A DNA stretch of 37,079 nucleotides, from positions 1-37,079 of the forward strand of contig NZ_JABEQE010000025.1 of assembly GCF_014174375.1 (NCBI RefSeq), given 5' to 3'. Origin of the DNA: Gluconacetobacter asukensis. GTDB taxonomy: Bacteria; Pseudomonadota; Alphaproteobacteria; Acetobacterales; Acetobacteraceae. The notes beneath the pieces were generated by a model that was not told where the DNA came from, searched no databases, and saw only the letters and a list, made by a program, of their open reading frames with translations. Positions 23,960-32,976 of this stretch are shown piece by piece; within the stretch, counting starts at the first letter, position 1; each line of letters opens with the position of its first letter. The translations under genes were made by a program, and so were the position numbers.

Positions 23960-24730
23960 GTGAGCGTTTTCTCCGGTCGGTCGACCGACCTGTTGACTGA
24001 ATCCTTTCTGCGGGTCCGTGCCGGTGCGCCCCTGCTGGAGCATGTGCCCGATGGGTGCGACGTGCCTTCGGCAGAGGCGGCCTACCGGGTGCAGCACGCG
24101 ACCATTCGCGCCCTGGGCGGGCGGATCGCGGGGTGGAAGGTCGGCGCCCGCACGCCGGAATCCGAACCGTTCGCGGCCCCGATCCTGGCCGCGACGCTGT
24201 TCGATGGCGGGACCATCCTGCCGCCCGGCCTGTGCCGGCATATCGGGGTCGAGGCCGAAATCGCCTACCGGTTCGGACATGCCCTGCCGCCGCGCGCCGC
24301 ACCCTATACGGCCGGCGAGGTCTGCGATGCGATCGTGTCGGTCCATACCGCCATCGAGATCATCGATACGCGCTTCGCCGTTCCCGGCAGCCAGCCCGCA
24401 CTGGACCATCTGGCGGACCAGCAGAGCCATGGCGCCCTGTTCGTGGGCCCCGGCATCACCGACTGGCGGTCCCTGGTGCCGCTGGAGGAACGGGTGATCC
24501 TGACCGTCGGTGACCGGGTGGTGGCGGATCATGTCGGCGGCAATTCCGCCGGCGACCCGATCCGCACCCTGATCTGGCTGGCCGGGCATGCGGCCCGTCA
24601 TGCCGGGGGGCTGACCGCCGGCACGATCGTCACGACCGGATCGACCACCGGTACCCTTTTCGTCGACCCCGGCACGCATGTCCGCGCGACCTTCGCGCAT
24701 CTGGGCACGCTGTCGCTGACCTGCGGCTGA
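23960..24730 (+). CDS. 2-keto-4-pentenoate hydratase-like (MhpD/FAH superfamily) protein
   Basis: This 256-residue enzyme belongs to the hydratase/decarboxylase branch of the fumarylacetoacetase superfamily. RIAGWKVGARTPESEPF and PAAPIL-like FAAPILAAT form the N-terminal part. GVEAEIAYRFGHAL has the Glu-x-Glu metal ligands, and the C-terminal part has TAGTIVTTGSTTGTLFVDPG. MhpD adds water to 2-hydroxypenta-2,4-dienoate; others decarboxylate 4-oxalocrotonate. I prefer GTG at 23960, with GGGGAG 7 nt upstream, over ATG at 23954 or 23924. It stands between the MHS transporter and a D-2-hydroxyacid dehydrogenase. A hydratase for a 2-oxo acid made in this pathway is plausible, but the substrate is not proven by sequence. 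Confidence 0.85.
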   Translation: MSVFSGRSTDLLTESFLRVRAGAPLLEHVPDGCDVPSAEAAYRVQHATIRALGGRIAGWKVGARTPESEPFAAPILAATLFDGGTILPPGLCRHIGVEAEIAYRFGHALPPRAAPYTAGEVCDAIVSVHTAIEIIDTRFAVPGSQPALDHLADQQSHGALFVGPGITDWRSLVPLEERVILTVGDRVVADHVGGNSAGDPIRTLIWLAGHAARHAGGLTAGTIVTTGSTTGTLFVDPGTHVRATFAHLGTLSLTCG

Positions 24731-24759
24731 TCTTATTCCACCTGAACTGGAGAGCCTGA

Positions 24760-25686
24760 ATGAAACCTGACATTCTCTTGATCGAGCCGATGCTGCCGCA
24801 GATCGAAAAGGCCCTGGACGATGCCTATGTCGTGCATCGTTTCACCGATGTCGCGTCGCTGGCGGGCGTGGCCGGGTCGATCCGCGGCATCGCGACCGGC
24901 GGTGCGACTGGCGTGCCCCCCGATGTGATGGCCGCGCTACCCGAACTGGGGATCATCGCGATCAACGGGATCGGGACCGACGCGGTGGACCTGAACAGGG
25001 CGCGCGAGCGCGGCATCCGCGTCACGACGACGCCCGGCGTGCTGACCGCCGATGTCGCCGATATGGCGCTGGGGCTGATCCTGATGGCGTGCCGGGGCCT
25101 GGGCACCGGCGACCGCTATGTCCGTGCCGGATCGTGGGGCAGGGAGCCGATCGCGCTGGGTCATGCGGTGACGGGGAAGCGGCTGGGCATTCTGGGCCTG
25201 GGGCAGGTCGGGCGCGCGATTGCCGCGCGGGCCGGGGCCTTCGACATGCCGATCGCCTATCACGATATCCGCGAGATTCCTGAAAGCGGCCATACATATT
25301 TCGCCGACCTGACCGAACTGGCGCGGCATAGCGACATCCTGGTCGTCGCGGCATCCGGCGGCGCGCAGTCGCGCAACATCGTCGACAGGACGGTGCTGGA
25401 GGCTTTGGGCCCCGACGGCGTGCTGATCAACGTCGCGCGCGGCAGCGTCGTGGACGAGGACGCGCTGGTCGCCGCGTTGCAGGCCGGCACGCTGGGGGGC
25501 GCGGGCTTGGATGTATTCCAGCACGAGCCCCATGTCCCCGACGCACTGAAGACGATGGACAATGTCGTCCTGCAACCCCATCGCGCCAGTGCCACGGTGG
25601 AAACGCGCCTGGCGATGGGCGACCTGGTGGTCCGCAACCTGGCGGCCTGGTTCGGCGGGGAGGCGCTGCTGACCCCGGTCGTGTAG
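24760..25686 (+). CDS. D-isomer-specific 2-hydroxyacid dehydrogenase (hydroxypyruvate/glyoxylate reductase-like)
   Basis: This 308-residue NAD(P)-dependent enzyme has a flanking substrate domain (MKPDILLIEPMLPQIEKALD, IIAINGIGTDAVDL) and a dinucleotide domain with GKRLGILGLGQVGRAIA. The catalytic Arg lies in SDILVVAASGG and the following segment, the Glu in LDVFQHEP, and the His in LQPHRASAT. INVARGSVVDEDALV is the family signature. Such enzymes reduce hydroxypyruvate, glyoxylate or other 2-oxo acids. GGAGAG just upstream supports the ATG. It lies 29 nt after the hydratase gene in the same operon and precedes the porin gene, and probably acts on a 2-oxo acid of the pathway. Confidence 0.92.
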   Translation: MKPDILLIEPMLPQIEKALDDAYVVHRFTDVASLAGVAGSIRGIATGGATGVPPDVMAALPELGIIAINGIGTDAVDLNRARERGIRVTTTPGVLTADVADMALGLILMACRGLGTGDRYVRAGSWGREPIALGHAVTGKRLGILGLGQVGRAIAARAGAFDMPIAYHDIREIPESGHTYFADLTELARHSDILVVAASGGAQSRNIVDRTVLEALGPDGVLINVARGSVVDEDALVAALQAGTLGGAGLDVFQHEPHVPDALKTMDNVVLQPHRASATVETRLAMGDLVVRNLAAWFGGEALLTPVV

Positions 25687-25890
25687 CCGTCATGGAGCCG
25701 CCAGCCGGCATGTCCTGCCGGGCCTGGCGGGCGGGCGGGATCGGACGCGACGCGGCAGCGTCGTCGGCCCGGCTGCCGTCCGGGATGGGGATATCGTTTC
25801 TATTGTTCCAGGTGATCCGATGGACCGGCGCGGCGGCGAAGCGTCAGCCGCGCCGATCCGCATGGCGTTTATCCGATCAGAGAAAAAACA

Positions 25891-27321
25891 ATGCGCTCCT
25901 CAATGTCGCATGCGTGCCGCCGCCTTGCGCGGCCTATGTGGATCGTGGCGGCACTGGCCGTCCTGTGCTGCCATCCGGCCCGCGCGCAATATCGTGGTCC
26001 GGTCGCCCTGACGGCGCCGTCCTTCTCGCTCGATACACCCACGGCCTATGCGAACACGCCGTTCACCCCGCCGGTCGAACATATCGTGCCGGCCTGGGGC
26101 AATGTCATCCAGAATCTCAATCGCAAGGGGATCGGCCTGGTCATCGACTATACCAGCGAAAGCGCGTTGGCGCTCGATGGCGGCAATCCCGGCGACGCGG
26201 GTTATGCGCACCAGATCGGCGTGCAACTGGATCTGGACTGGCAGAAGCTGGTTGGCTGGCGCGGCTTCGTGACCCATGCGGCTATCATCAATCGTGCCGG
26301 CCATAACATGGCTGCCGATTTCGGCGACAGGTCGCTCAACGGATTCCAGGAGATCTATGGCGGCGGCGGCAATACCGCCGTCCACCTGGTCTATGTCTAC
26401 GGCACCCAGAACCTGTTCCATGACCGCCTGCAGATCGCGATCGGCAAGATGCCGGTCAATATCGATTTCTCGGCGTCGCCGCTCTTCTGCACGTTCATGA
26501 ACAAATCCATGTGCGGGAACCCCAAGTCGCTGACCCGCGGCGCGGCGGGGTTCGGCACCTATCCGGGTTCGACCTGGGGGACGCGGGTGCGATATTGGCC
26601 GATGCACGGGGTCTATGCGCAGGCAGGGCTGTACGGCGTCAATCCGTACCTCAATACCAACCGCTACGACCGCACCGGATTCAACTTCAACACGAACCTC
26701 TATACGGGCATTTATATTCCGGTCGAAGTCGGCCTGATTCCGTCCTTCGGAAAAAACCAGCTCGTCGGCCACTACAAGTTGGGCATAGCCTATGATTCGG
26801 CGAATTATGCCAATAATTATTATGACATCAACGGCAATCCGCTGGCGCTGACGCACAAGGCGGCGCAGATGGACAACGGCAAGACGCAGATCTGGCTGGA
26901 AGGCGACCAGATGCTGATCCGCAACGGTCATGGTCCACTCAACGGATTCTATGTCATGGCCGGGCTGGTACGCAATACGCCGGAAAGCGGCCCGTATCTC
27001 TACGAATATTATTTCGGGGTGGTGGACCGGGGTTTCTGGCGCGCGCGTCCAGACGACACGTTCGGCATCGAGGTCTCGCGCACCACGGCCAGTCCCGAAC
27101 TGGTCGCAACGCAATGGCTGGATTACGATGCTGGGCGTTCATTGCCCGCCAACGCAACCTATCCGCAAAGCCATATCAGCGTTCTGGAAGCCACCTATAA
27201 CATCCATGTCTGTCAGGGGCTTTCGATCCAGCCCGACTATCAGCGGATCATGCGGCCCAACCTGCAACGCAACAAGCCCGCGATCGACGCGATCGGCCTG
27301 AAGATCCACGCGACGCTCTGA
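25891..27321 (+). CDS. OprB-family carbohydrate porin
   Basis: This 476-residue outer-membrane protein has a signal peptide ending about residue 32 (LAVLCCHPARAQ). A short proline-rich stretch and a beta-barrel with many alternating strands follow. OprB features include NLNRKGIGLVIDYTSESALAL near the start, FVTHAAIINRAGHNMAADFG, and a region rich in Tyr/Asn (ANNYYDINGNPL). The C-terminal sequence KIHATL ends the barrel. OprB porins admit sugars and related polyols or acids through the outer membrane. It lies 204 nt after the dehydrogenase gene, with a GC-rich leader containing the dyad GGCGCGG/CCGCGCC. It is probably the entry step of the same catabolic cluster. Confidence 0.9.
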   Translation: MRSSMSHACRRLARPMWIVAALAVLCCHPARAQYRGPVALTAPSFSLDTPTAYANTPFTPPVEHIVPAWGNVIQNLNRKGIGLVIDYTSESALALDGGNPGDAGYAHQIGVQLDLDWQKLVGWRGFVTHAAIINRAGHNMAADFGDRSLNGFQEIYGGGGNTAVHLVYVYGTQNLFHDRLQIAIGKMPVNIDFSASPLFCTFMNKSMCGNPKSLTRGAAGFGTYPGSTWGTRVRYWPMHGVYAQAGLYGVNPYLNTNRYDRTGFNFNTNLYTGIYIPVEVGLIPSFGKNQLVGHYKLGIAYDSANYANNYYDINGNPLALTHKAAQMDNGKTQIWLEGDQMLIRNGHGPLNGFYVMAGLVRNTPESGPYLYEYYFGVVDRGFWRARPDDTFGIEVSRTTASPELVATQWLDYDAGRSLPANATYPQSHISVLEATYNIHVCQGLSIQPDYQRIMRPNLQRNKPAIDAIGLKIHATL

Positions 27322-27501
27322 CTCTGGCTGAGCGTGGCCCGGAACGTGAACGGCCGCCGGGAGACCGTCACGTCCGGCACGCACGGCCGAGGCGGATTGT
27401 CCCTCGCTCGGGCCCGGGAGCTGTGCGTACGCGTGCAGTGCATCGGGCTCACCCGGCTGGACGACGGTCCCGCTTTGCTTTCGAATGCCGGCTGGATGTG
27501 A
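27322..27501 (+). pseudogene. Tyrosine-integrase arm-binding-domain remnant
   Basis: Directly after the porin stop, an open frame without a start reads LWLSVARNVNGRRETVTSG and then GRGGLSLARARELCV. This resembles the N-terminal arm-type DNA-binding domain of P4-like tyrosine integrases (relatives read KLWRFRYRVNGKRETLTIG and GPDGLSLAEARE). The first strands are clipped, and the later part diverges after about 38 residues. No catalytic domain follows, since the aldolase gene starts at 27532. It suggests that the 20.6-27.3 kb cluster borders an old integration event. Evidence is one short domain, so confidence is moderate. Confidence 0.5.
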
Positions 27502-27531
27502 TGAGGCGCTCATTCTGGCGGAGGTGCGATC

Positions 27532-28323
27532 GTGGCTCATGAACTCAATCGCGGGCGGGTGTCGCCGGCGATCCTGCGCAATGCCGATCTCGACACGGAA
27601 GAGATCTGGCGGGTCCGCGTGGACCTGGCCGCCTGTCTGCGGGCGGCGGCGCGGCATGGACTTGAAGAGGGGATCTGCAATCATTTTTCCGCCCTCGTGC
27701 CCGGACATGCCGATCTGTTCCTCGTCAATCGCCTCGGCTGGGCTTTTGAGGAGGCGACCGCGTCCAGCCTGCTGATCTGCGACTTCGACGGCAACGTCCT
27801 GTCAGGCGACGGCGAACCGGAGGCGACGGCCTTCTTCATTCACGCCCGGCTGCACAAGACGGTGCCGCGTGTCGGCGCCGCGTTTCATACGCACATGCCC
27901 AATGCGACGGCGCTCAGCATGATCGAGGGTGAACCGCTTCTCTGGGCTGGGCAGACCGCGCTGAAATTCTACGGGCGCACTGTGGTCGACGAGGATTATA
28001 ACGGCCTTGCGCTCGATGAGCGGGAGGGTGATCGCATAGCCGCCGTGCTGGGGGACAACGACATTCTGTTCATGAGAAATCATGGTGTCATGGTCTGCGC
28101 GCCGAATGTCGCAGAGGCCTGGGATGACCTCTACTATCTCGAGCGGGCGGCGGAAGTGCAGCTCAAGGCCATGAGTGCCGGACGGCCCCTGGTTCCGGTC
28201 AGGCCGGAGGTTGCCGCCGCCACGGCAAGACAGATGCGGGCAGGCGATCCGGAAAGTGCACGCCTGCATCTTGAAAGCATCAAGCGCGTGCTGGATGCCC
28301 AGGCACCCGGCTACAGACTTTGA
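27532..28323 (+). CDS. Class II aldolase/adducin family protein
   Basis: This 263-residue protein contains the class II aldolase domain. VDLAACLRAAARHGLEEGIC opens it, the zinc ligands AAFHTHMPNATALSMI (His-x-His) follow, and a third His lies in FMRNHGVMVCAPNVAEAWDD. The catalytic Glu is probably in the segment before the zinc site. Members include fuculose-phosphate aldolases and decarboxylases of sugar acids; the branch with NHFSALVPG is common among uncharacterised proteobacterial members. The start is GTG at 27532, with GGAGGTG 5 nt upstream. It is alone in its direction between an integrase remnant and a convergent gene. The substrate is unknown; cleavage of a phosphorylated or free sugar acid is possible. 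Confidence 0.9.
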   Translation: MAHELNRGRVSPAILRNADLDTEEIWRVRVDLAACLRAAARHGLEEGICNHFSALVPGHADLFLVNRLGWAFEEATASSLLICDFDGNVLSGDGEPEATAFFIHARLHKTVPRVGAAFHTHMPNATALSMIEGEPLLWAGQTALKFYGRTVVDEDYNGLALDEREGDRIAAVLGDNDILFMRNHGVMVCAPNVAEAWDDLYYLERAAEVQLKAMSAGRPLVPVRPEVAAATARQMRAGDPESARLHLESIKRVLDAQAPGYRL

Positions 28324-28348
28324 ACCCGAGATAGGCAAGGGGCTGCCG

Positions 28349-29296
28349 TCATGATGCGGCCAGCGTCGTGGCAACGGCCTGATCGAGATCCGTGTGCGGC
28401 TCCGTTCCCAGAAGCGTGACAAGACGGGAATTGTCCAGCCGCACAGCATGGTTCCAGAACGGGCGGACTTCCATGACCTCGCGCGGAAATCCGCCGAACG
28501 GCGAGAGCGCGCGCATCAGCCACCAGGGAAAGCGACGGACGGGCAGACGTGGCGTGTGGGCTGCCCGCCGGATCGCGGCGGCCATTTCTGAACCGTCCGC
28601 ATCCCAGAGGCCGGCGAACTGGACACATTCAGCCGGCAGCAGGTGGCCGGCTGGTAATTCCAGCAGACGTACGATGGCCTCGGCCAGGTCCGGAACATAG
28701 GCCCAGGCGTGCCCGATGCCGGGTGAACCGGGATGGACGATCCGCTTCAGGGGCGGCTTTGCCATGGCCTGGGCGAACCAGCTCTGCCCGACATCCGGCC
28801 CGAAGAAATCGCCGGCCCTCACGATCAGGCTCGGAATATCAGGTGCCGCATGGGTAAGGCGATTTTCGAGTTCCACCCGGATCGCGCCCTTCTTGCCCTT
28901 GGGATGCTGCGGGGTCTCGCCATCGACCAGCGAGATTTCGGCCGGGTCGTAGTTGTAGATCGTGCCCGGCAGCACGATGCGCGCGCCTCCTGCCGCCCGT
29001 GCCGCGGCAATCGTGTTGTCGATCATGGGCAGGACCGTATTCTCCCAGTCCCGGTAGCCGGGTGGATTGACGCCGTGAAAGATAACGGAGACGCCCTGCG
29101 CCGCCCGGGTTGCGTCGTCGCGCGACATGGCATCCCCCATGATCCAGTGTGGAGCCTGCGCGTCCTTCCATCCCGTCGCTGCCCGGTCGGGCGTGCGGAC
29201 CAGTGCGCGCACCTGCCACCCCCGTTTCAGCATGGCCCGCGTCACGGCGCCGCCCACCCCGCCGGTGGCGCCGAGAACAAGCATTGTCTTTGTCAT
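28349..29296 (-). CDS. NAD(P)-binding NmrA/epimerase-like protein
   Basis: This 315-residue extended SDR-type protein has a Rossmann glycine motif at the N terminus (LVLGATGGVGGAVTRAML). The usual MGDAMSRDDATRAAQG segment and an NmrA/epimerase-like core with GTIYNYDP follow. A Tyr near the catalytic Lys position is present, but the classical Tyr-x3-Lys motif is not obvious, so it may be a sensor or an atypical reductase. GGGAG lies 8 nt before the ATG at 29296. It is divergent from a LysR regulator (29386), which probably controls it. Its 3' end is convergent with the aldolase gene, with a 25-nt gap. Substrate unknown. Confidence 0.85.
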   Translation of the reverse strand: MTKTMLVLGATGGVGGAVTRAMLKRGWQVRALVRTPDRAATGWKDAQAPHWIMGDAMSRDDATRAAQGVSVIFHGVNPPGYRDWENTVLPMIDNTIAAARAAGGARIVLPGTIYNYDPAEISLVDGETPQHPKGKKGAIRVELENRLTHAAPDIPSLIVRAGDFFGPDVGQSWFAQAMAKPPLKRIVHPGSPGIGHAWAYVPDLAEAIVRLLELPAGHLLPAECVQFAGLWDADGSEMAAAIRRAAHTPRLPVRRFPWWLMRALSPFGGFPREVMEVRPFWNHAVRLDNSRLVTLLGTEPHTDLDQAVATTLAAS

Positions 29297-29370
29297 GTCG
29301 GAGACTCCCGTGTTTTCGGGAAGGATCAGTGATTCCGGACTTGGTGGAAATTGACAGAAAACGTCATTCC

Positions 29371-29391
29371 GCTCATCAGAAAACGATGAGC
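29371..29391 (+). promoter_or_regulatory. Perfect hairpin over the lysR start codon
   Basis: GCTCAT (29371-29376) and ATGAGC (29386-29391) are exact complements with a 9-nt loop. The second arm begins with the ATG of the lysR gene. Pairing would hide the start codon, so translation could be self-limited. The repeat may also be a DNA operator. Function is inferred. Confidence 0.4.
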
Positions 29392-30288
29392 AATGCGACA
29401 CTGAACTGGGAAGACCAGCGTGCCTTCCTGGCCGTTCTCGACACCGGCAGCCTGTCGGCGGCGGCGCGATTGCTCGGGCTGACACAGCCGACGGTGCGTC
29501 ACAGGATCGAGGCGCTGGAACAGGCCGTCGGGCAGCCGCTTTTCGTGCGCGGCGTGAACGGCCTGACGCCCACCGAAAACGCGCGGGACCTGGCAGGCTA
29601 TGTCCGCCGCATGGATTTCGCTTCGGCCGCCTTTCATCGTGCGGCGGCCGGCGTTGCCGGAGAGGTGGCCGGAACCGTGCGGATCAGCGTGGCGGAGTTC
29701 ATGGGCATCGAGGTGCTGCCGCCGATGCTGACGTCTCTTCGCGCACGCTATCCGGCGCTTGCCATCGAACTGGTGCTGAGCAACGAAACCGCCGATCTTC
29801 CGGGCCAGGAGGCGGACCTGGCCATCCGCATGCATCGTCCCCGCCAGGACGCGCTTGTCGCGCGGCATGCCGGCCGGATTCCTCTGGGTTTCTTTGCGAC
29901 GTCCGCCTATCTGGAGCGGCACGGCATGCCCCGCGACACGGCGGATCTGGCCCGTCATGCCCTGATCGGTTCCGACCGCTCACAGGCGGACCGGGCTTTT
30001 GCCCGTATGCTGGAAGAGAGGTTGGGCCAGACATTGCCCTTCACCTTCCGGACGGACAGCCATCCCGCGCAACTGGCGGCAATGCGCGCCGGCCTGGGGA
30101 TCGGCGTGACGCAGATCCCGATCGGGGAGCGCGATCTCATTCGGGTGATGCCGGACCTGGTCGTCGCCGAACTCGACGCCTGGATCGTCGCGCACGAGGA
30201 TCTGCGTCACAGCCGCAGGGTTGACGCGGCGTTCCGGCATCTCGCCGGGGCCCTTGCCCGCTATTGTCGGGATGGCGTGGTTTCGTGA
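29386..30288 (+). CDS. LysR family transcriptional regulator
   Basis: This 300-residue regulator has the LysR helix-turn-helix (QRAFLAVLDTGSLSAAARLL, then LTQPTVRHRIEALEQAVG) and a linker helix (residues about 65-90). A substrate-binding domain follows, starting GTVRISVAEFMGIEVLPPML and containing MRAGLGIGVTQIPIGERDL. It is divergent from the NmrA-like gene with 89 bp between them, and presumably controls it. The ATG at 29386 was chosen because the helix-turn-helix starts soon after; the frame stays open upstream to 29149 across the promoter region, which is not coding. No clear ribosome-binding site is present, and the start codon lies in a hairpin. Confidence 0.9.
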   Translation: MSNATLNWEDQRAFLAVLDTGSLSAAARLLGLTQPTVRHRIEALEQAVGQPLFVRGVNGLTPTENARDLAGYVRRMDFASAAFHRAAAGVAGEVAGTVRISVAEFMGIEVLPPMLTSLRARYPALAIELVLSNETADLPGQEADLAIRMHRPRQDALVARHAGRIPLGFFATSAYLERHGMPRDTADLARHALIGSDRSQADRAFARMLEERLGQTLPFTFRTDSHPAQLAAMRAGLGIGVTQIPIGERDLIRVMPDLVVAELDAWIVAHEDLRHSRRVDAAFRHLAGALARYCRDGVVS

Positions 30289-30335
30289 TTCAGGGCGTGT
30301 TGGTGCGCGAAGCAGGTCGGTGAAGGCGTGCAAGG

Positions 30336-30650
30336 ATGGAACCCTTGGGGCACGGCGGTCTGCCCACCAGCGTGTCATCTTCCCAACTGTCCCATAGCCC
30401 TTGCACCACCGCCAGGTGCTCGGCGGCAATGCGGTAGCGTTCATGGTGGGATGGTTGGGCGGCCCGGCTGAAATTGGCGGCGGTGTCTCCCAGCCAGGAG
30501 GTCACGACATTCCGCCGTCTGCGCCTGCTGGCGGTAGAAACGGATGTTCGTGCTGGCGCGGATGTCGCGGTCAGGGTGGCGCCAATCGTCCCAGGTCCGT
30601 CCGACCCCATGAAGGATGAAGCCGAGCTTGATGTGCCGATCCTGAGCCAT
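30336..30650 (-). pseudogene. LLM-class flavin-dependent monooxygenase (NtaA/SnaA/DszA-like), internally deleted
   Basis: From an ATG at 30650 the minus strand reads IKLGFILHGVGRTWDDWRHP followed by FYRQQAQTAE, the N terminus of NtaA/SnaA-type monooxygenases of about 440 residues. The frame then changes near 30530 and continues NVVTSWLGDTAANFSR through HERYRIAAEHLAVVQGLWDS. In intact enzymes that segment lies some 100 residues further on. So about 300 bases are missing between the two pieces and the C-terminal half is lost. It is a relic. The remaining sequence to 30289 shows nothing else. Confidence 0.75.
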
Positions 30651-30789
30651 GGTCCTGTCCTGGTCTGCTGTCGCGTGCAGCGTGGGCTGTGCGTGACGGC
30701 AGAACCAGCGAGAAATCGTCAATGGCCTTCAGGAGCCGCCTTGCCTTCATTGCCGTTTCTTTCCGTGAAAACAGGAAAGGAAAGGCGCG

Positions 30790-32907
30790 TCAGCGGAGTG
30801 GATCGATATATTCGACGTGCTTCTCCACCTCGTCGCGCGTCAGCCACAGGTCGCGCAGGGTCTTGTTGCTGAGATAGGATAACTGGTCGGTGTGATGTAT
30901 CGAGCCCGGCTGGCTGGAATTGCCGTAGCTCAGCAGCCCCTTTGCCCTCATCGGGGTGGAGAAGCTGACGAGGGACACCCAGGTCTCGCCATGGAACGGT
31001 GTCCGTTCACCGTCTTTCATCGGCCCCCAGGTGATGGTGCGGAAGATTCCGGTGTTCCCGAACCCTCCATTGCCCGGCAGGTTCACATTGCCCAGATGAA
31101 AGCGCGAGACCTCCCCCAGGGGCCGATCGATCGCACCATAAAGCCGTCGCGTCTCAACGGCAGCCTGTGCGAGCAGGTCCACGGCCTGCGCCGGGCTCTT
31201 CAGGCCCGACGGGGTATGGATCGGGTCTTCCAGCGACCACGGGGTTGCAAAGTTCCGGAGGTCGGAAAATTTCGGGCCCATGAACAGGCGCGCCCAGGTC
31301 TCGAACAGAAGGGCGCCTTTACTGTCGGCGTCATCCGCGCCATCCCAGGCACTCAGGACCCGGACGGCGTCCCTGACATCGCGGCGATTGTCGTGCGCGG
31401 CGGCGGCCAGAAGGTCGGGCAATACGCGCTGCGCCATAAGCGCGTGCGTATTGAGCTTTTTCGACACGATATCATCGAACGACATCTTGTCGTTGCCCGC
31501 CAGCATCGTCGCCGACATCTGGGCGCGGAACGTCATCGGTCCCGTCACGGCGACATAGGCCGGATAGGCCTGGGGGTATAATACGCGCGGATAGGTTGCC
31601 ACCCACGGCGGGTCGTTGGCATTCTGGACGAAACCGGTCGACGGATCGATGATTTTCGGAAGGTCGTCGTAGGCGACGATACCCTTGGGGATATTATCGG
31701 ATGTGTCGCCGCGAACGTAATCGTTCCAGTCATTGAAATCCCCGCCCTCATGTTTCGGCAGGATTCCATTGTCGAGATACATGATATGGCCATCGCGATC
31801 CGCATAGACGATGTTGAACATCGGAATCTGCAGCTTCTTGAGCGCCGTCTGGAACTGATCGAAATTATGCGCCAGCGCCATGTCCCAATATTGCCGGAGC
31901 ATGCCGGGACGGTCGAGGCCGGCCACATAGAGGGCGAAGGAACTGCCATCGGCCCGCTTGAAAACCGGTCCCTGCACGGCGTAATGCTGCGCGAAGCTTT
32001 TCGTCGCGACCGTTCCGTCCGGCATCTTCACTTTGTAGGACAGGGTCTTCGTCGTGAAGGCGTGCTTCCTGCCATCCAGACGATAGCCGTCGCCATCGGG
32101 CGTCAGCGTATAGCGGGTGGCGCCCAGGATCGTGTTGACGGTGTTGGTGAAGGCGACATCCTGGGTAAACGCGAAGCGCAGGATCGGCAGCCCCACCTGT
32201 GTCGCACCGTAAATGCTGAATCCCGGTCCGCTGATCTGGGCTTCGTAATAGGTGTAGAAGGCCGTGGCCCACGGCAGATGCGGGTTGGCCAGCAGCACCG
32301 CGTGGCCGTCGGTGGTACGTGAGGGGGCGATGGCCCAGGCGTTCGATCCGCCCGCCGCGCGCGCGGGCGGGTCGGGCAGCATCTTCTCTTCGGCGGCGAT
32401 ATAGACGTAATTCATCAGGCGAAGGGCATGGGCAATGACATCCACGCCGCTGACCGGCAGGACGGGTTTGACGTCGCTGGCGATTTCGTTCGGGTGGCTG
32501 GCTGCGTAATCGTTGATTCCGCGCGCGAAGGCGTCCATGTCCTTGCGGAAATCGGGTGTCTGCTGCGTGTACCAGATCTTCGCGCGGTTATAGACACCAT
32601 TGGCAAGCAGCCAGCGGTCGGACTCTTCCTCTTTCGGCCCCCAATATTCCGCCGCCCGCCCACGGGCCGTTCCGTAAAGGCGCAGCAGGATGTCGGCGTG
32701 GCTATGGGCCTGCGCCCATCCGAAACCGTAGAAGGCCCCGGCCTGGGTGCGGGCATAGACATGCGGGACCCCGAACGTGTCCCAGAGAATCTCGCCCTGG
32801 CCCGTTCCCGTCGCGGGGGCGGCCAATCCCTGGCCGCCCATGGCCAGGGACGAGCAGACAGCACCGAGATAGAGCGCGGATTTCCACTTTTTATGGAGGG
32901 AAGGCAC
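30790..32907 (-). CDS. Penicillin acylase family protein (Ntn-hydrolase)
   Basis: This 705-residue precursor has a signal peptide ([20 protein letters not shown], cleavage near LAAP), an A-chain and a B-chain. The B-chain starts at the catalytic Ser in [17 protein letters not shown] (Ser188 from the chosen start), the autocleavage site of the Ntn-hydrolase fold. [11 protein letters not shown] near the start and ANPHLPW after the Ser are typical family motifs. Such enzymes hydrolyse amides, including acyl-homoserine lactones, beta-lactam side chains or aculeacin-type lipids, in the periplasm. I prefer GTG at 32907, with AGGAGC 6 nt upstream, over ATG at 32934. The substrate cannot be told from sequence. 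Confidence 0.92.
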   Translation of the reverse strand: MPSLHKKWKSALYLGAVCSSLAMGGQGLAAPATGTGQGEILWDTFGVPHVYARTQAGAFYGFGWAQAHSHADILLRLYGTARGRAAEYWGPKEEESDRWLLANGVYNRAKIWYTQQTPDFRKDMDAFARGINDYAASHPNEIASDVKPVLPVSGVDVIAHALRLMNYVYIAAEEKMLPDPPARAAGGSNAWAIAPSRTTDGHAVLLANPHLPWATAFYTYYEAQISGPGFSIYGATQVGLPILRFAFTQDVAFTNTVNTILGATRYTLTPDGDGYRLDGRKHAFTTKTLSYKVKMPDGTVATKSFAQHYAVQGPVFKRADGSSFALYVAGLDRPGMLRQYWDMALAHNFDQFQTALKKLQIPMFNIVYADRDGHIMYLDNGILPKHEGGDFNDWNDYVRGDTSDNIPKGIVAYDDLPKIIDPSTGFVQNANDPPWVATYPRVLYPQAYPAYVAVTGPMTFRAQMSATMLAGNDKMSFDDIVSKKLNTHALMAQRVLPDLLAAAAHDNRRDVRDAVRVLSAWDGADDADSKGALLFETWARLFMGPKFSDLRNFATPWSLEDPIHTPSGLKSPAQAVDLLAQAAVETRRLYGAIDRPLGEVSRFHLGNVNLPGNGGFGNTGIFRTITWGPMKDGERTPFHGETWVSLVSFSTPMRAKGLLSYGNSSQPGSIHHTDQLSYLSNKTLRDLWLTRDEVEKHVEYIDPLR

Positions 32908-32976
32908 AAATATGCTCCTGAACATCATCTGCATGCATCGTCTTTTGTGTCTGTCGGAGGCAGTCCGGACCGGCTG

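Noticed and set aside
25823-25855. Dyad GGCGCGG/CCGCGCC upstream of OprB
   Set aside because: The 7-bp stem is real, but GC-rich dyads are common in this DNA and nothing links it to a known riboswitch or terminator.
25900-27114. Minus-strand frame (404 codons) opposite the OprB gene
   Set aside because: It lies wholly opposite a porin with signal peptide and barrel pattern, and shows no family motif.
27313-27335. Hairpin ACGCTC/GAGCGT over the OprB stop codon
   Set aside because: Six-bp stem with an 11-nt loop and no T run after it; too weak to call a terminator.
30759-30779. Hairpin CTTTCC/GGAAAG after the acylase gene
   Set aside because: Short stem with no T run in the direction of transcription; not convincing as a terminator.
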